From: JBECKS01 sp964557005 | GTDB lineage: Bacteria > Pseudomonadota > Gammaproteobacteria > Pseudomonadales > JBECKS01 | Direction: 5' to 3' | DNA: 64,000 bases | NCBI GenBank assembly: GCA_964557005.1 | Contig: CAZKYI010000002.1 | Coordinates: forward strand, 1-64,000 | In this document: positions 39,858 to 48,531 of the stretch, one piece after another | Layout: each line of letters opens with the position of its first letter | Numbering within the stretch: the first letter of the stretch is position 1 | Made by a program: the position numbers and the translations under genes | The notes under the pieces: model-generated | Databases searched by the model: none | What the model was told of the DNA's origin: nothing | Seen by the model: the letters and a program-made list of their open reading frames with translations, nothing else

Positions 39858-40889
39858 TTGGATCCCATCACTCAAGGCGCTTTAGGCGCAACCGTCGGGC
39901 AAGTACTTGCCAAACCCAAAACCATCGTGCCTGCCAGTTTGATGGCAGCACTCGCGGGAATGTCACCCGATTTAGATGTGCTGATTCGCTCATCGCATGA
40001 CCCTTTATTATTTCTGGTGTTTCATCGTCAATTTACGCATTCGCTGTTTTTTATTCCTTTCGGTGCGCTGATTTGCGCACTGGCTTTACACTATTTTATT
40101 GGCAGGCGTTATCAATTCAGTTTTTGGCAAAGTTATCTGCTCTGTTTTGCAGGTTACGCTACACATGCCCTGCTCGATGCCTGCACCACCTATGGTACCT
40201 TGTTGTTATGGCCGTTTAGCAATGAGCGCTTTGCATGGAATAATCTGGCGGTGATTGATTTGTTTTATACCCTGCCCATTCTGTTTGGACTTTGGTGGGG
40301 AATCAAAAAGCAAAGCCTTTGGCCTGCGCGTATTTTATTGGTATGGGTATTTGCCTATCCGCTATTGGGGCAGGTACAAAAACTCAAAGCAGAAGCAGCG
40401 GCGCGTTTATATTTAAGCGAACACTTCCATGAAAACATTGTGGCCTTGGGTGCAAAGCCCACTATGTCGAACCTTGTGCTGTGGAAAATCGTGTACGAAA
40501 CCGACAGCCATTATTTTGTCGATGCCTTGAAAATCGGTATTTTTGAAAAACCCGAACAAGCGCGTTATTTTTCAGGTGATTCCATCAAAAAGCTGGTGCT
40601 GGCAGAAGATTTCCCCTGGCTTGAACCCAACAGCCAGCAGGCGAAAGATGTTGAACGCTTTAGCTGGTTTTCGATGGGCTTTGTGGCAAAAGATGATGGT
40701 ACTTTTACAGGCATGCGCAATCGCATTATCGACGTGCGCTATTCAATTGTGCCGAATCAAATCAATCCCTTGTGGTCGATTGGGCTTGATGAACATGCCA
40801 ATGCAACTACGCATGTGAGTTATGAAAATCATCGTGATACATCGAAGTTGAATCGTGACAAGTTTTTTTCGATGTTATGGGCAGATTAG
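39858..40889 (+). CDS. YdjM-type inner-membrane metal-dependent hydrolase-like protein
   Basis: The 343-residue product opens 'MDPITQGALGATVGQ' and has 'DLDVLIRSSHDP' and 'FHRQFTHSLFF', the conserved Asp/His set of the PF04307 family, with four to five membrane helices up to about residue 180 and a soluble C-terminal domain. The start is a TTG at 39858 with GAGGA 7 nt upstream. Family members are SOS-linked in E. coli; no LexA box is seen here. Enzymatic activity is unproven. Confidence 0.85.
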   Translation: MDPITQGALGATVGQVLAKPKTIVPASLMAALAGMSPDLDVLIRSSHDPLLFLVFHRQFTHSLFFIPFGALICALALHYFIGRRYQFSFWQSYLLCFAGYATHALLDACTTYGTLLLWPFSNERFAWNNLAVIDLFYTLPILFGLWWGIKKQSLWPARILLVWVFAYPLLGQVQKLKAEAAARLYLSEHFHENIVALGAKPTMSNLVLWKIVYETDSHYFVDALKIGIFEKPEQARYFSGDSIKKLVLAEDFPWLEPNSQQAKDVERFSWFSMGFVAKDDGTFTGMRNRIIDVRYSIVPNQINPLWSIGLDEHANATTHVSYENHRDTSKLNRDKFFSMLWAD

Positions 40890-40908
40890 CTTTGCAACTG
40901 ACAAAACT

Positions 40909-41583
40909 TTACCAAGGCAAGCCTTCACCATTGGAATGCCAGAAGCTGCCACTGTTTTCCCTGTTTAAGGCATAAATGCGTTTATCGAGCCGCTCTGCGG
41001 CTTCATCGGAACTAATGTCGCCCTGCCCGCCTACCATGTCGGTTGCTACAAAACCTGGATGGAAAATTCCCACCACGATGTTTTTGTTTTTCAAATCATG
41101 CGCCAGTGAAACGCCCGCCATATTGAGCGCCGCCTTCGACATTCTATAACCATAGTATCCACCCGAAGTATTATCGGCTATCGAACCCATGCGGCTGGTA
41201 ATCAAGGCAATTCTGGCCACGCCGTCTTTGGCGGGTTTCATGTAATCAATCAGGGCTTCCGTCACACGCAAGGCACCCAGCGTATTCACCGCGAATTGTT
41301 TTTCGATGGTGGCGTAATCGATTTCTCCTAACCTTTCATTAAGAAAAATGCCGGCGTTATTGATGAGCAACTGGATTTCAACGCCTGCAAGTGCGTGTTT
41401 GAGTTTCGCTTGAACATCGGCATCGCCTACATCAATACCTTCAATCACATTCACTCTGAGCATGTCCAGCGCGGTACTTTTTTCACGGCACAGCGCATAC
41501 ACGTTATATCCGAATTTTTTGTACACTTTGGCAAAGCTTAAACCAATGCCGCGATTCGCTCCGCTAATAACAACTGTGGGCAT
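40909..41583 (-). CDS. Short-chain dehydrogenase/reductase
   Basis: The 224-residue SDR has the NAD(P) loop 'SGANRGIG' (7-14), 'NNAGI', catalytic Ser in 'ALITSRMGS' and Tyr-x3-Lys in 'YGYRMSKAALN'. It resembles carbonyl reductases of the CsgA/sniffer type. The substrate cannot be told. It lies downstream of the DUF6164 gene on the same strand (17-nt gap). Confidence 0.9.
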   Translation of the reverse strand: MPTVVISGANRGIGLSFAKVYKKFGYNVYALCREKSTALDMLRVNVIEGIDVGDADVQAKLKHALAGVEIQLLINNAGIFLNERLGEIDYATIEKQFAVNTLGALRVTEALIDYMKPAKDGVARIALITSRMGSIADNTSGGYYGYRMSKAALNMAGVSLAHDLKNKNIVVGIFHPGFVATDMVGGQGDISSDEAAERLDKRIYALNRENSGSFWHSNGEGLPW

Positions 41584-41600
41584 GATGGCTCCGAATAAAA

Positions 41601-41954
41601 TTAAATAAAAGGCAGAATACTGATGGCAAGTACCGCAACAATGCCCAGTATCGCACCACTCACCTGCAAGGGTTCTTTATACAAATGTTCGAGAAAAGCA
41701 TTCCACCAGCCCAAGGTTTTCAAACGCGCGCGTTCCTGTTCAAAGGAAATAAATCGTGCCTGCTGGTATTCGTGTAGCACCTGCTGTGCCAACAGCTTCT
41801 GTTCGCCGCTTGGCAGCCAGATACCTGAAACGCCCAACTTCCAGCGCCCTGCCTCGGTTTCATAAAACACGATGTCGGCTTCGTGCAGGCACTGACGCAC
41901 TGCGTCGGCTTCATCTTCAGGCACATTGTTCAGGTTAAACAGCAGATAACGCAT
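41601..41954 (-). CDS. DUF6164 family protein with C-terminal membrane helix
   Basis: The 117-residue product begins 'MRYLLFNLNNVPEDEADAV' and has 'FYETEAGRWKLGVSGIWL', then a single hydrophobic helix at the C-terminus ('VSGAILGIVAVLAISILPF'). The family has no known function; the N-terminal part looks like a small ferredoxin-like signalling fold. I used the ATG at 41954; a longer in-frame form to 42011 lacks homology I recognise. Confidence 0.7.
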   Translation of the reverse strand: MRYLLFNLNNVPEDEADAVRQCLHEADIVFYETEAGRWKLGVSGIWLPSGEQKLLAQQVLHEYQQARFISFEQERARLKTLGWWNAFLEHLYKEPLQVSGAILGIVAVLAISILPFI

Positions 41955-42096
41955 GGGCTTTATATACAGGCAAGTTTCGCGCAGTTTAAGCCATTTCGGA
42001 TACGCTGGCATTTTCCATGTCAGGGAGCAGTGCTAAACTCCCGGCAAGATATGGAACATTCCTTGCAGGGAAGTGAATAACGAACGGAGTATAACG

Positions 42097-43518
42097 ATGA
42101 GAGCCTTAACCACCACCGATCAGGCATTTTTATGGATGGAAAATCGTCAGCAACCCATGCACGTGGGTGGCTTGCAACTGTTTAACCTGCCTGAAGATGC
42201 AGGCCCGAACTACATCATTGAATTGATGGAATCTCTCTACAATACACAGCCTGTTGGCCCTTTCGCCGATCATCTGGTGCGCAAGCGTGGACGTTATTAC
42301 TGGGAAGAGGACACCCTTTTTGATATTGAACATCATGTGCGCCACAGTGCCTTGCCCAAGCCGGGACGCATCAGGGAATTGCTTGCGCATCTTTCTGCCG
42401 AGCACAGCCATCTGATGGATCGTTCTCGCCCATTGTGGGAATTCCATGTGATTGAAGGTTTGAAACGCAGTCAATTTGCGGTGTATTCCAAAATTCATCA
42501 TTCCATGATTGATGGCGTATCGGCCATGCGCCTGATGTCTCGCAGTTTAAGTGCCGACCCTAACGAACGTGGCCACCAGCCTATCTGGACGCTGCAAAAA
42601 CCCAAAAAAAATAAAAGTCTGCTAAAACCCGGCACCGCGATTGAAACACTGGTTGAAACCACCCAAACCGTCAGAGATCAACTGCTCGCCCTGCCTACCG
42701 CACTGGCGGAGGCCAGCCGTTCCTATCGGGGTATTTCTGATGACCCTGATTTTGTGAACGTCAGGCAAGCACCACAATCGATTCTCAACGAAGAAATTAC
42801 CGGTTCAAGACGCTTTGCTGCACAGTCCTACCCGATGGCACGGTTTCAGGTTTTGGCGAAAAAATTTAATGTCACCCTCAATGATATTTTGCTGGCGGTC
42901 TGCGGCAGTGCGCTGAGAAATTATTTAATCAGCCAGAAGGCGCTGCCCGATAAACCGCTCATCTGCATGGTGCCGATGTCGATTCGTGATGCCAATGACA
43001 CCGAGCTGGGGAATCAGATTGCTGCCATTCTGGCTAATCTGGGGACGCATGTGGCCGACCCTGTTGACCGTTTGGAAATTGTGCATCGCTCGATTGTGGC
43101 GGCCAAAAATCTGTATTCCAAAATGAGTCAGCAGGAAGTGTTTAATTACACGTCGCTAATGATGATTCCCGCAGGCTTGCAAATGCTCACAGGACGAGCA
43201 CCTGCTTTTCAAAGTTACAACGTCACCATCTCCAATGTGCCCGGGCCTAAAGAAAAACTGTATTGGAATGGCGCAGAGCTGGACGGCATTTATCCGCTTT
43301 CGATTCCTTTAAATCGTAATGCCCTGAACATTACCTTGCTTTCGTATGCCGACCAGTTTGAATTTGGTTTTACGGCTTGTCGCAAAACCTTGCCTTCCAT
43401 GCAAAGACTTCTGGATTATGTCGAGAATGGCCTTGCCGAACTGGAAGTTGCAGCGGACATCGAAAGACCCGACAGCCCAATCAGAAAAGCAAAAAAAGCG
43501 AGTGTTGATAAGTTGTAA
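42097..43518 (+). CDS. Wax ester synthase/diacylglycerol acyltransferase (WS/DGAT)
   Basis: The 473-residue enzyme esterifies fatty alcohols or diacylglycerol with acyl-CoA to make storage lipids. The catalytic HHxxxDG is at 134-140 (HHSMIDG). Family motifs are present: 'MRALTTTDQAFLWMENRQQPMHVGGL' at the start, 'NDILLAVCGSALRNYL', 'MVPMSIRD', 'GNQIAAILANLGTH' and 'NVTISNVPGPKEKLYWNGAELDGIYP'. The ATG at 42097 has GGAG 7 nt upstream. It is complete and probably active. Confidence 0.95.
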   Translation: MRALTTTDQAFLWMENRQQPMHVGGLQLFNLPEDAGPNYIIELMESLYNTQPVGPFADHLVRKRGRYYWEEDTLFDIEHHVRHSALPKPGRIRELLAHLSAEHSHLMDRSRPLWEFHVIEGLKRSQFAVYSKIHHSMIDGVSAMRLMSRSLSADPNERGHQPIWTLQKPKKNKSLLKPGTAIETLVETTQTVRDQLLALPTALAEASRSYRGISDDPDFVNVRQAPQSILNEEITGSRRFAAQSYPMARFQVLAKKFNVTLNDILLAVCGSALRNYLISQKALPDKPLICMVPMSIRDANDTELGNQIAAILANLGTHVADPVDRLEIVHRSIVAAKNLYSKMSQQEVFNYTSLMMIPAGLQMLTGRAPAFQSYNVTISNVPGPKEKLYWNGAELDGIYPLSIPLNRNALNITLLSYADQFEFGFTACRKTLPSMQRLLDYVENGLAELEVAADIERPDSPIRKAKKASVDKL

Positions 43519-43554
43519 GGTTGTTGAAAATTGCCAGCCTCTTTGAGGGCTTTG

Positions 43555-45105
43555 TTAAGCCCTCATCAAATGTGGCAGTAAATATTTTTGAATATCCAGT
43601 TGCGGCTGATAATGCGTAAACAAGCCGCCCAGTGTCGAAAATACACGTGCCAACATAATAAACTCGGCAGGCAATTTTATAACAGGGTCATGCTCTGCCT
43701 GTTTTAATAAAGCTGCGGCTTCTGCAAAAATCGCATCGCCTTCTGGCCATGACATTTCCACCCCTGAACCCATAGTGCTTGCAGCACTTTTAATGTTTTC
43801 AAGCAGCGCATCGGCAAAGGCAATCAGGGTATCTGGTTTACCGCTTCTGGTTTGAAAACCCAGAGTCATTAACTGGTGCGCCACAACTTCTTTATCGCCT
43901 GCAATCGCGGCAATCAAAATGGTTTTATAGGCTGTTTTGAAATGCTCAGGCAAAGTCATGGTGCAACCAAAATCCAGCAAGACCAGTTTGTTATCCTCTG
44001 TCACCAGAATGTTGCCTGGATGTGGATCAGCCTGAAATTCCCCTGCTACCAATACCTGTTGAATATAGGCATCGAGTAACTGGCCTAATAAATCACTCAC
44101 GATTTCATGCTCGCCTTGTGCTTTTAACTCATTGAGTTTTTCTGAAAGTTTTTTACCTTCGATAAATTCACTTACCAACACTTTGTTACTGCAAAAATGT
44201 GTCACGGTAAATGGCACCAGCACTTTGGTGTTAGCGCGTAGAAAGTCGCCCAGTTTTTGCATGTGCCTGCATTCTTCACGATAACTCAGTTCTGCCTGTA
44301 TCGAACGTTCGATTTCTGCGCTGATGGTATCCAGATCCGTAGGCGGCAAAATCGGTTCAAGTGCCTTTAAAAAGATTTTCATCAACGCCATGTCTTGCAC
44401 AACCACTTCTTCAATACCAGGGCGTTGAATTTTTACTGCCACACGCTCACCCGTGACAAGACGTGCTTCATGTACCTGACCTATGCTGGCAGCAGCAATC
44501 GGTTCGGCCACGAATTCTGAAAATACGCTATCGATAGGGCGTTGTAATTCGTGTTCCAGCACTTCCTTGGCTTCACGAAAGGAAAAGGGTAGCGCCTGAT
44601 CTTGTAATACCTGCAATTCCTTTATCCACGATGCAGGCAATACATCGGAACGTGCTGATAACAGTTGTCCAACTTTTAAAAAAGCACCACCATGTTCCAG
44701 TGAAGCCTTGCGAAAACGCACCGCATTTTTTTGATGCAGTTTTTCCAGTGCAATGATTTGTTTTGGCTCGGATAAAAACGCTGCCTGTGTTCCCCACAAA
44801 CGATAGCTGCCCGTAATCACTGAAAGGCTCAAGGCGGTTTTGGCCATGCGCTTGAGGCGTTGGGGAATCAGTTTGGCTTTTATTGCAAGCACTTGCACTT
44901 CTTCCACAAAATCATCTTTGTTTCTATCAAATTGCTCGAAGCGCTCACGGGCTTCATCTACCCATTCGCGGCCTTGCCACGCAGTTGTTTCCAGGGCATG
45001 AATGGCAGCATTCATCAATGCCATACCTGCCTTCAACACGCTTTCACGCTCAGGTATTTGTTTTTTGTTGGTTTGTGTTTCCAGAGTCTCGCTGACTGTG
45101 CTCAT
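43555..45105 (-). CDS. ABC1/UbiB-family atypical kinase
   Basis: The 516-residue product has the ABC1 signature: 'GGAFLKVGQLLSARSDVLP' (KxGQ motif), 'PIAAASIGQVHEARL' (Ala-rich loop), 'VAVKIQRPG' (Lys), 'QADPHPGNILV' and 'LLDFGCTM' (metal-binding DFG). Family members support ubiquinone synthesis or lipid metabolism; no other ubi gene is close. The ATG at 45105 has GGAGG 8 nt upstream. It shares an operator-like motif with the downstream RHH gene. A hairpin (43545-43564) overlaps its stop. Confidence 0.9.
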   Translation of the reverse strand: MSTVSETLETQTNKKQIPERESVLKAGMALMNAAIHALETTAWQGREWVDEARERFEQFDRNKDDFVEEVQVLAIKAKLIPQRLKRMAKTALSLSVITGSYRLWGTQAAFLSEPKQIIALEKLHQKNAVRFRKASLEHGGAFLKVGQLLSARSDVLPASWIKELQVLQDQALPFSFREAKEVLEHELQRPIDSVFSEFVAEPIAAASIGQVHEARLVTGERVAVKIQRPGIEEVVVQDMALMKIFLKALEPILPPTDLDTISAEIERSIQAELSYREECRHMQKLGDFLRANTKVLVPFTVTHFCSNKVLVSEFIEGKKLSEKLNELKAQGEHEIVSDLLGQLLDAYIQQVLVAGEFQADPHPGNILVTEDNKLVLLDFGCTMTLPEHFKTAYKTILIAAIAGDKEVVAHQLMTLGFQTRSGKPDTLIAFADALLENIKSAASTMGSGVEMSWPEGDAIFAEAAALLKQAEHDPVIKLPAEFIMLARVFSTLGGLFTHYQPQLDIQKYLLPHLMRA

Positions 45106-45134
45106 TTCTCTTTCCTCCAAATATAAAGTGTTTT

Positions 45135-45147
45135 TTTGTAGTACAAA
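45135..45147. promoter_or_regulatory. Operator-like palindrome before the ABC1 kinase gene
   Basis: TTTGTA-G-TACAAA is a perfect palindrome with a one-base centre, 30 bp upstream of the kinase start. TGTAGTACAAA recurs upstream of the RHH regulator gene (45693), which suggests the regulator binds both. Confidence 0.55.
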
Positions 45148-45155
45148 GTTGTTTC

Positions 45156-45178
45156 AAAAAAACCGGAGCATGCTCCGG
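45156..45178 (-). terminator. Intrinsic terminator of the RHH regulator gene
   Basis: CCGGAGCATGCTCCGG (45163-45178) is a perfect 16-bp palindrome. On the minus strand it is followed by seven T, 24 bp after the RHH gene's stop. Confidence 0.85.
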
Positions 45179-45202
45179 CGTGTGTTCTTTAATCGAAAAC
45201 CC

Positions 45203-45661
45203 CTAGAGGTTTTCAATACAGGGTGGGCATAGCCACACCACCATATCGGTTTTACCGCCCAGCCCCCTGAATGCCTTTTGGCCGCGCTTCAATTCGGCAT
45301 CACATTCCAGACATCGCCCTGGCTTGTTCACGATGACATCTTGCCAGGCATCAACTTTTTCAAGCAGTTCACGTTTGCTGGCCGCATCATCTATCAGTTC
45401 ACCGCGTGCAGTGGCCGCAAGGCGCTTGGCATCACGGCTGACGTTTTCCATGAGCACAGAGCTATCCTGAACAATGCCATCGACCAGATTCACCGTATCT
45501 TCAAGCACATGGCGGATAAAATGAGAAACCGTCATGCGCTTCTTCTCGGCCGCATCTCTCAGGGTATCTTCAAGCTCCTGAGGCACACGGGTCTGGATCA
45601 CGCGACTTTTCAAATCTTCGCTTTTGCTTGGCTTGCGCCCTCGTTTACTTATATTGCCCAT
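45203..45661 (-). CDS. Ribbon-helix-helix regulator with C-terminal zinc-binding segment
   Basis: The 152-residue product has a basic N-terminus and an RHH domain ('VIQTRVPQELEDTLRDAAEKKRMTVSHFIRHVLEDTV', about 21-57), a helical middle, and a CxxC...CxxC zinc ribbon (CLEC and CPPC, about 117-149). It should bind DNA as a dimer. Palindromic TGTAGTACA motifs stand before this gene and before the next gene on the strand, so it probably represses itself and the ABC1 kinase gene. Function beyond that is unknown. Confidence 0.8.
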   Translation of the reverse strand: MGNISKRGRKPSKSEDLKSRVIQTRVPQELEDTLRDAAEKKRMTVSHFIRHVLEDTVNLVDGIVQDSSVLMENVSRDAKRLAATARGELIDDAASKRELLEKVDAWQDVIVNKPGRCLECDAELKRGQKAFRGLGGKTDMVVWLCPPCIENL

Positions 45662-45682
45662 ATCGTCTGCTTGAATCTGACC

Positions 45683-45703
45683 CTACATTTAATGTAGTAC
45701 AAA
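45683..45703. promoter_or_regulatory. Operator-like site before the RHH regulator gene
   Basis: CTACAT-TTA-ATGTAG is followed at once by TACAAA, giving two overlapping palindromes (CTACAT/ATGTAG and TGTA-G-TACA). The 11-bp TGTAGTACAAA is identical to the site before the ABC1 kinase gene. Confidence 0.55.
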
Positions 45704-45740
45704 ATAATACAGTTTCAAGAGAGGGTCAATACTTTTTTCA

Positions 45741-46796
45741 CTAGGGACAAGGATTGGGATATTGCTCATGGACTTTGTTGATTGCCGCCAGACAGGCATC
45801 GCTCAGTTCAAGCTTGAGTGCCGCGAGGTTCTCGCGAAGCTGCTCGCTACAGGTCGCACCAATAATGGTCGAGCCAATAAAAGGCTGGCAATACACAAAC
45901 GCATGTGCAAGTGCGCTCATACTCAAGCCTTCCTTTTTTGCGATGGCGGCATAGGCTTGCAGAATGTCATCACTTTCATCGAGCGCTTTGTAACGGGTAG
46001 TATTTTTGAACAAGGCCTTGCGCGTGCCTTTGGGAAGCGCACCTTGCATGTACTTCCCGCTTAAATAGCCCATCGCCAAAATGGAATAGGGCATAAGTCC
46101 AATGTTGTGCTGCATGCAGTAATTAGCCAAATCACCTTCAAATTCGCGATTCACTAGGCTGTAGGCATTCTGAATACTGGCAATCATGGGTAAGCCTAAC
46201 TCGCTGGCACAGCGGACATATTCCTTCACCCCATTGAGATTTTCATTACTCACGCCGATGTAGCGAATCTTGCCTGCCTTAATCAAATCTGCCATCACCT
46301 CCAGCGTTTCATAAATCGGCACATAATGTGGGCTATCAAGAGGCGCTTCTTCAACGGCATTGCCGAACATGGAAATCGGGCGATCCGGCCAATGGACTTG
46401 ATACAAATCAACGTAATCGGTTTTCAGGCGTTTCAGACTATGCTCAATGGCATAGGTAATATTTTTTCTGTCAACTTTGGTTTTTTCTTTATTGGTCGCG
46501 CCGCGTACCCACGACATTTGGCTACGCCCCGTTACCTTGGTAGCAATAATCAATTTATCCCGGCTACCTGTTTCCCTGAGCCAATCACCCATAATGTTTT
46601 CGCTATTGCCCTGGGTTTCGGGATTCGGCGGTACCGAATACATTTCTGCGGTGTCGTAAAAATTAATTCCTGCTTCCAGCGCCTGTGACAAAATAGTTTT
46701 TGAATCTTTGGTCGTATTCTGCGAACCCATCATCATGGTGCCCATACACAGTTCGCTGACTTTTAAATCACTTGTACCTAGAGATTTGTAGTTCAT
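45741..46796 (-). CDS. Aldo/keto reductase, Tas-like
   Basis: The 351-residue NADPH-dependent reductase has Asp and Tyr of the tetrad in 'FYDTAEMYSVPP', Lys in 'IIATKVTG' and His in 'LYQVHWPDRP', with 'GVSNENLNGVKEY' and a C-terminal NADPH site 'IIGATCSEQLRENL'. The 'VPPNPETQG' insertion is typical of the Tas subgroup. Substrate unknown. Its first codons share 16 identical bases with the truncated reductase remnant 1 kb upstream. Confidence 0.92.
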   Translation of the reverse strand: MNYKSLGTSDLKVSELCMGTMMMGSQNTTKDSKTILSQALEAGINFYDTAEMYSVPPNPETQGNSENIMGDWLRETGSRDKLIIATKVTGRSQMSWVRGATNKEKTKVDRKNITYAIEHSLKRLKTDYVDLYQVHWPDRPISMFGNAVEEAPLDSPHYVPIYETLEVMADLIKAGKIRYIGVSNENLNGVKEYVRCASELGLPMIASIQNAYSLVNREFEGDLANYCMQHNIGLMPYSILAMGYLSGKYMQGALPKGTRKALFKNTTRYKALDESDDILQAYAAIAKKEGLSMSALAHAFVYCQPFIGSTIIGATCSEQLRENLAALKLELSDACLAAINKVHEQYPNPCP

Positions 46797-46935
46797 AAAT
46801 TCTTACCTTGTTATTACACAGGACTTCTTGACCCTGCCGATAGCTATCCCCATAATTGTCTCAAGTGGATTGGGGGTGCCTGGTCGGCGTTATAGCCTCG
46901 GTGAGTTTCATCGGGGCTTTTCGCTTTTCAGGGGG

Positions 46936-47748
46936 TCACTTTTTTTCAGGAAATCGCTTTAAACCCCACCCGCGATAGGCTTCTCCCAAATTCTTTCTTC
47001 CCCCTTCACAATAAAACTTCTTCGTTAACGCCTCAAATGCTCTATTGGATTGATTCTCATCAAGTATATGCCTGCCTATAGGTCTGGCAACTAAATCAGC
47101 CAGTTGTAACCCGGCGGAATTGCAGGTTTTATCTGCCATTCGTATTTTGAAGGGCAAGCCCTTACGAAACTTGTTTTCTCCATCACAAATTCTCCTGAAT
47201 TCAAGCTCCAGCTCGGCATCTTCCTTTCGTCCACGCTTTTCGACCACCACATGGGTCTCCAGATCTTGCTGCGCTTTTTCCGACACAAATTCATATAAAC
47301 TTTCAATACAAAACTTTAATGCAACATGGTAAGGATTATGTAGCAACTCTGAATCTGTTATTTTTTCTTTCTCAATCACACAACTTGCCAGAATAAAATT
47401 ACTTTGTTCAATAATTCCAGTTAGCTTATTCAGAAAAACATCTCGTTCATGCTTTCCCTTAAAAATGTTGAAATCGCCTTTTTCCTTGCGAATATCATGC
47501 TCATGTAAAATAACAAGGTCATGGCCAAAGTATTCAAACTTGAGTGCCTGCAATTTCGGAACAACAGAATTGATGTAATGGTTCTTGTAGAAAATACAAA
47601 AAGCCAACACAAACACAGGATACTCCTTGTCAATAACATTCAGATTATGATCACCACTCTCATCTACATAAACAATAAAATCACTAAACTTTCGTATAGA
47701 TACCTGTTTCTTGTGGGAAAAATCAAACTCCTTTTGGGTTTCTTTCAT
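46936..47748 (-). CDS. DUF3800 domain protein
   Basis: The 270-residue product has the DUF3800 signature: 'YVDESGDHN' near residue 27 (acidic residues of an RNase H-like fold), 'FVLAFCIFYKNHY', and 'NSAGLQLADLVARPIGRHI' near 215 with a second acidic site. The fold suggests a nuclease; no activity is established to my knowledge. DUF3800 genes are often in mobile or defence contexts. It is AT-rich and lies right behind a truncated aldo/keto reductase start, consistent with acquisition. AAGGAAGG precedes the ATG. Confidence 0.85.
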   Translation of the reverse strand: MKETQKEFDFSHKKQVSIRKFSDFIVYVDESGDHNLNVIDKEYPVFVLAFCIFYKNHYINSVVPKLQALKFEYFGHDLVILHEHDIRKEKGDFNIFKGKHERDVFLNKLTGIIEQSNFILASCVIEKEKITDSELLHNPYHVALKFCIESLYEFVSEKAQQDLETHVVVEKRGRKEDAELELEFRRICDGENKFRKGLPFKIRMADKTCNSAGLQLADLVARPIGRHILDENQSNRAFEALTKKFYCEGGRKNLGEAYRGWGLKRFPEKK

Positions 47749-47768
47749 AAACCTTCCTTTTTACTTTC

Positions 47769-47840
47769 CTAATATTGACCAAATTTTCTTTCTAAATACA
47801 CGATGCTTAAATCACTTGTACCGAGTTGTTTGATTTTCAT
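47769..47840 (-). pseudogene. Truncated N-terminus of an aldo/keto reductase
   Basis: The ATG at 47840 opens 'MKIKQLGTSDLSIV', a typical aldo/keto reductase start, then departs into 'YLERKFGQY' and a stop. The ATG overlaps the stop of the GGCT-membrane gene (ATGA), so it was a translationally coupled gene. The rest has been lost or displaced where the DUF3800 gene now stands. Confidence 0.75.
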
Positions 47841-48529
47841 AATTTCCTCAACCGTAAACGAAATCTGGCCATCAGCGCAGCAGCACCGATAGCTGGCAAT
47901 GCAAGCACTGAAAACAAAATCAAGCCCAAGGGCAACAAACTGAAATCAGAACCGCTCACCACTAATACAACGGCTTGCACAAGCATCACCGCCAGCCCCC
48001 AACGCCAGGGTTTTTCAGGCACGAAATAGCCCAGACAAGCAGCAAGAACAATGGCGAGCGGATAGGCAGCCATCCAGTAAAGCGACGAATCCCAAGCTTC
48101 TGTTTTTCCACTGAGTTCGGATGTTATGCTCCACAGCACGGCTCCTCCGACAAGCGCAGCAGCATAAGCAAATTTTTCAGAAACAAACGACGACTTGTTC
48201 GCAGCCGCATAAATCCACGCTGTTTTACCCGATTTCAATCTGGCGGAAATACGCACATAGTCATCGACTTCGTAATCATCTGCCTGTGCAAGTTCCGAAT
48301 CGGTGATTTCAAATACGGTACCTGCAACTTCATCGTGCGCATTTCCAGTAAAGCGCAAAATCGGGTGAATTGCTTTACCGCTTTCACGCAGCACACGCTC
48401 ATCGGTAATTTCAATTTCACCGACCACATAGCCTTGCAGGGTATCTTTGCTGCCCGATAACTCACGCCCAAAATTAGCGAGTTGTACTTCTTTTTGTTGC
48501 AGTGTTCCGTATGAAAATAACAGTGGCAT
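47837..48529 (-). CDS. Gamma-glutamylcyclotransferase-like domain fused to four membrane helices
   Basis: From ATG 48529 (the GTG at 48532 overlaps polA's stop) the product has 230 residues. Residues 1-115 form an AIG2/GGCT-like domain: 'LLFSYGTLQQKEV', 'LQGYVVGEIEI', 'AGTVFEITDSELAQADDYE' and 'YVRISARLKSGKTAWIY'. Residues about 120-215 have four hydrophobic segments. A cytoplasmic cyclotransferase-like domain tethered to the membrane is an unusual arrangement. It follows polA by 2 nt, so it is in the polA operon. Confidence 0.8.
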   Translation of the reverse strand: MPLLFSYGTLQQKEVQLANFGRELSGSKDTLQGYVVGEIEITDERVLRESGKAIHPILRFTGNAHDEVAGTVFEITDSELAQADDYEVDDYVRISARLKSGKTAWIYAAANKSSFVSEKFAYAAALVGGAVLWSITSELSGKTEAWDSSLYWMAAYPLAIVLAACLGYFVPEKPWRWGLAVMLVQAVVLVVSGSDFSLLPLGLILFSVLALPAIGAAALMARFRLRLRKL

Positions 48530-48531
48530 CA

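Noticed and set aside
43545..43564. GAGGGCTT / AAGCCCTC hairpin at the convergent ends of WS/DGAT and the ABC1 gene
   Set aside because: It overlaps a stop codon and lacks a T run on either strand, so it is not listed as a terminator.
46880..46925. Terminator-like hairpin (AGCCTCGGTG / CATCGGGGCT plus TTTT) on the plus strand before the DUF3800 stop
   Set aside because: No plus-strand gene precedes it; on the minus strand it lacks the T run. Probably incidental.
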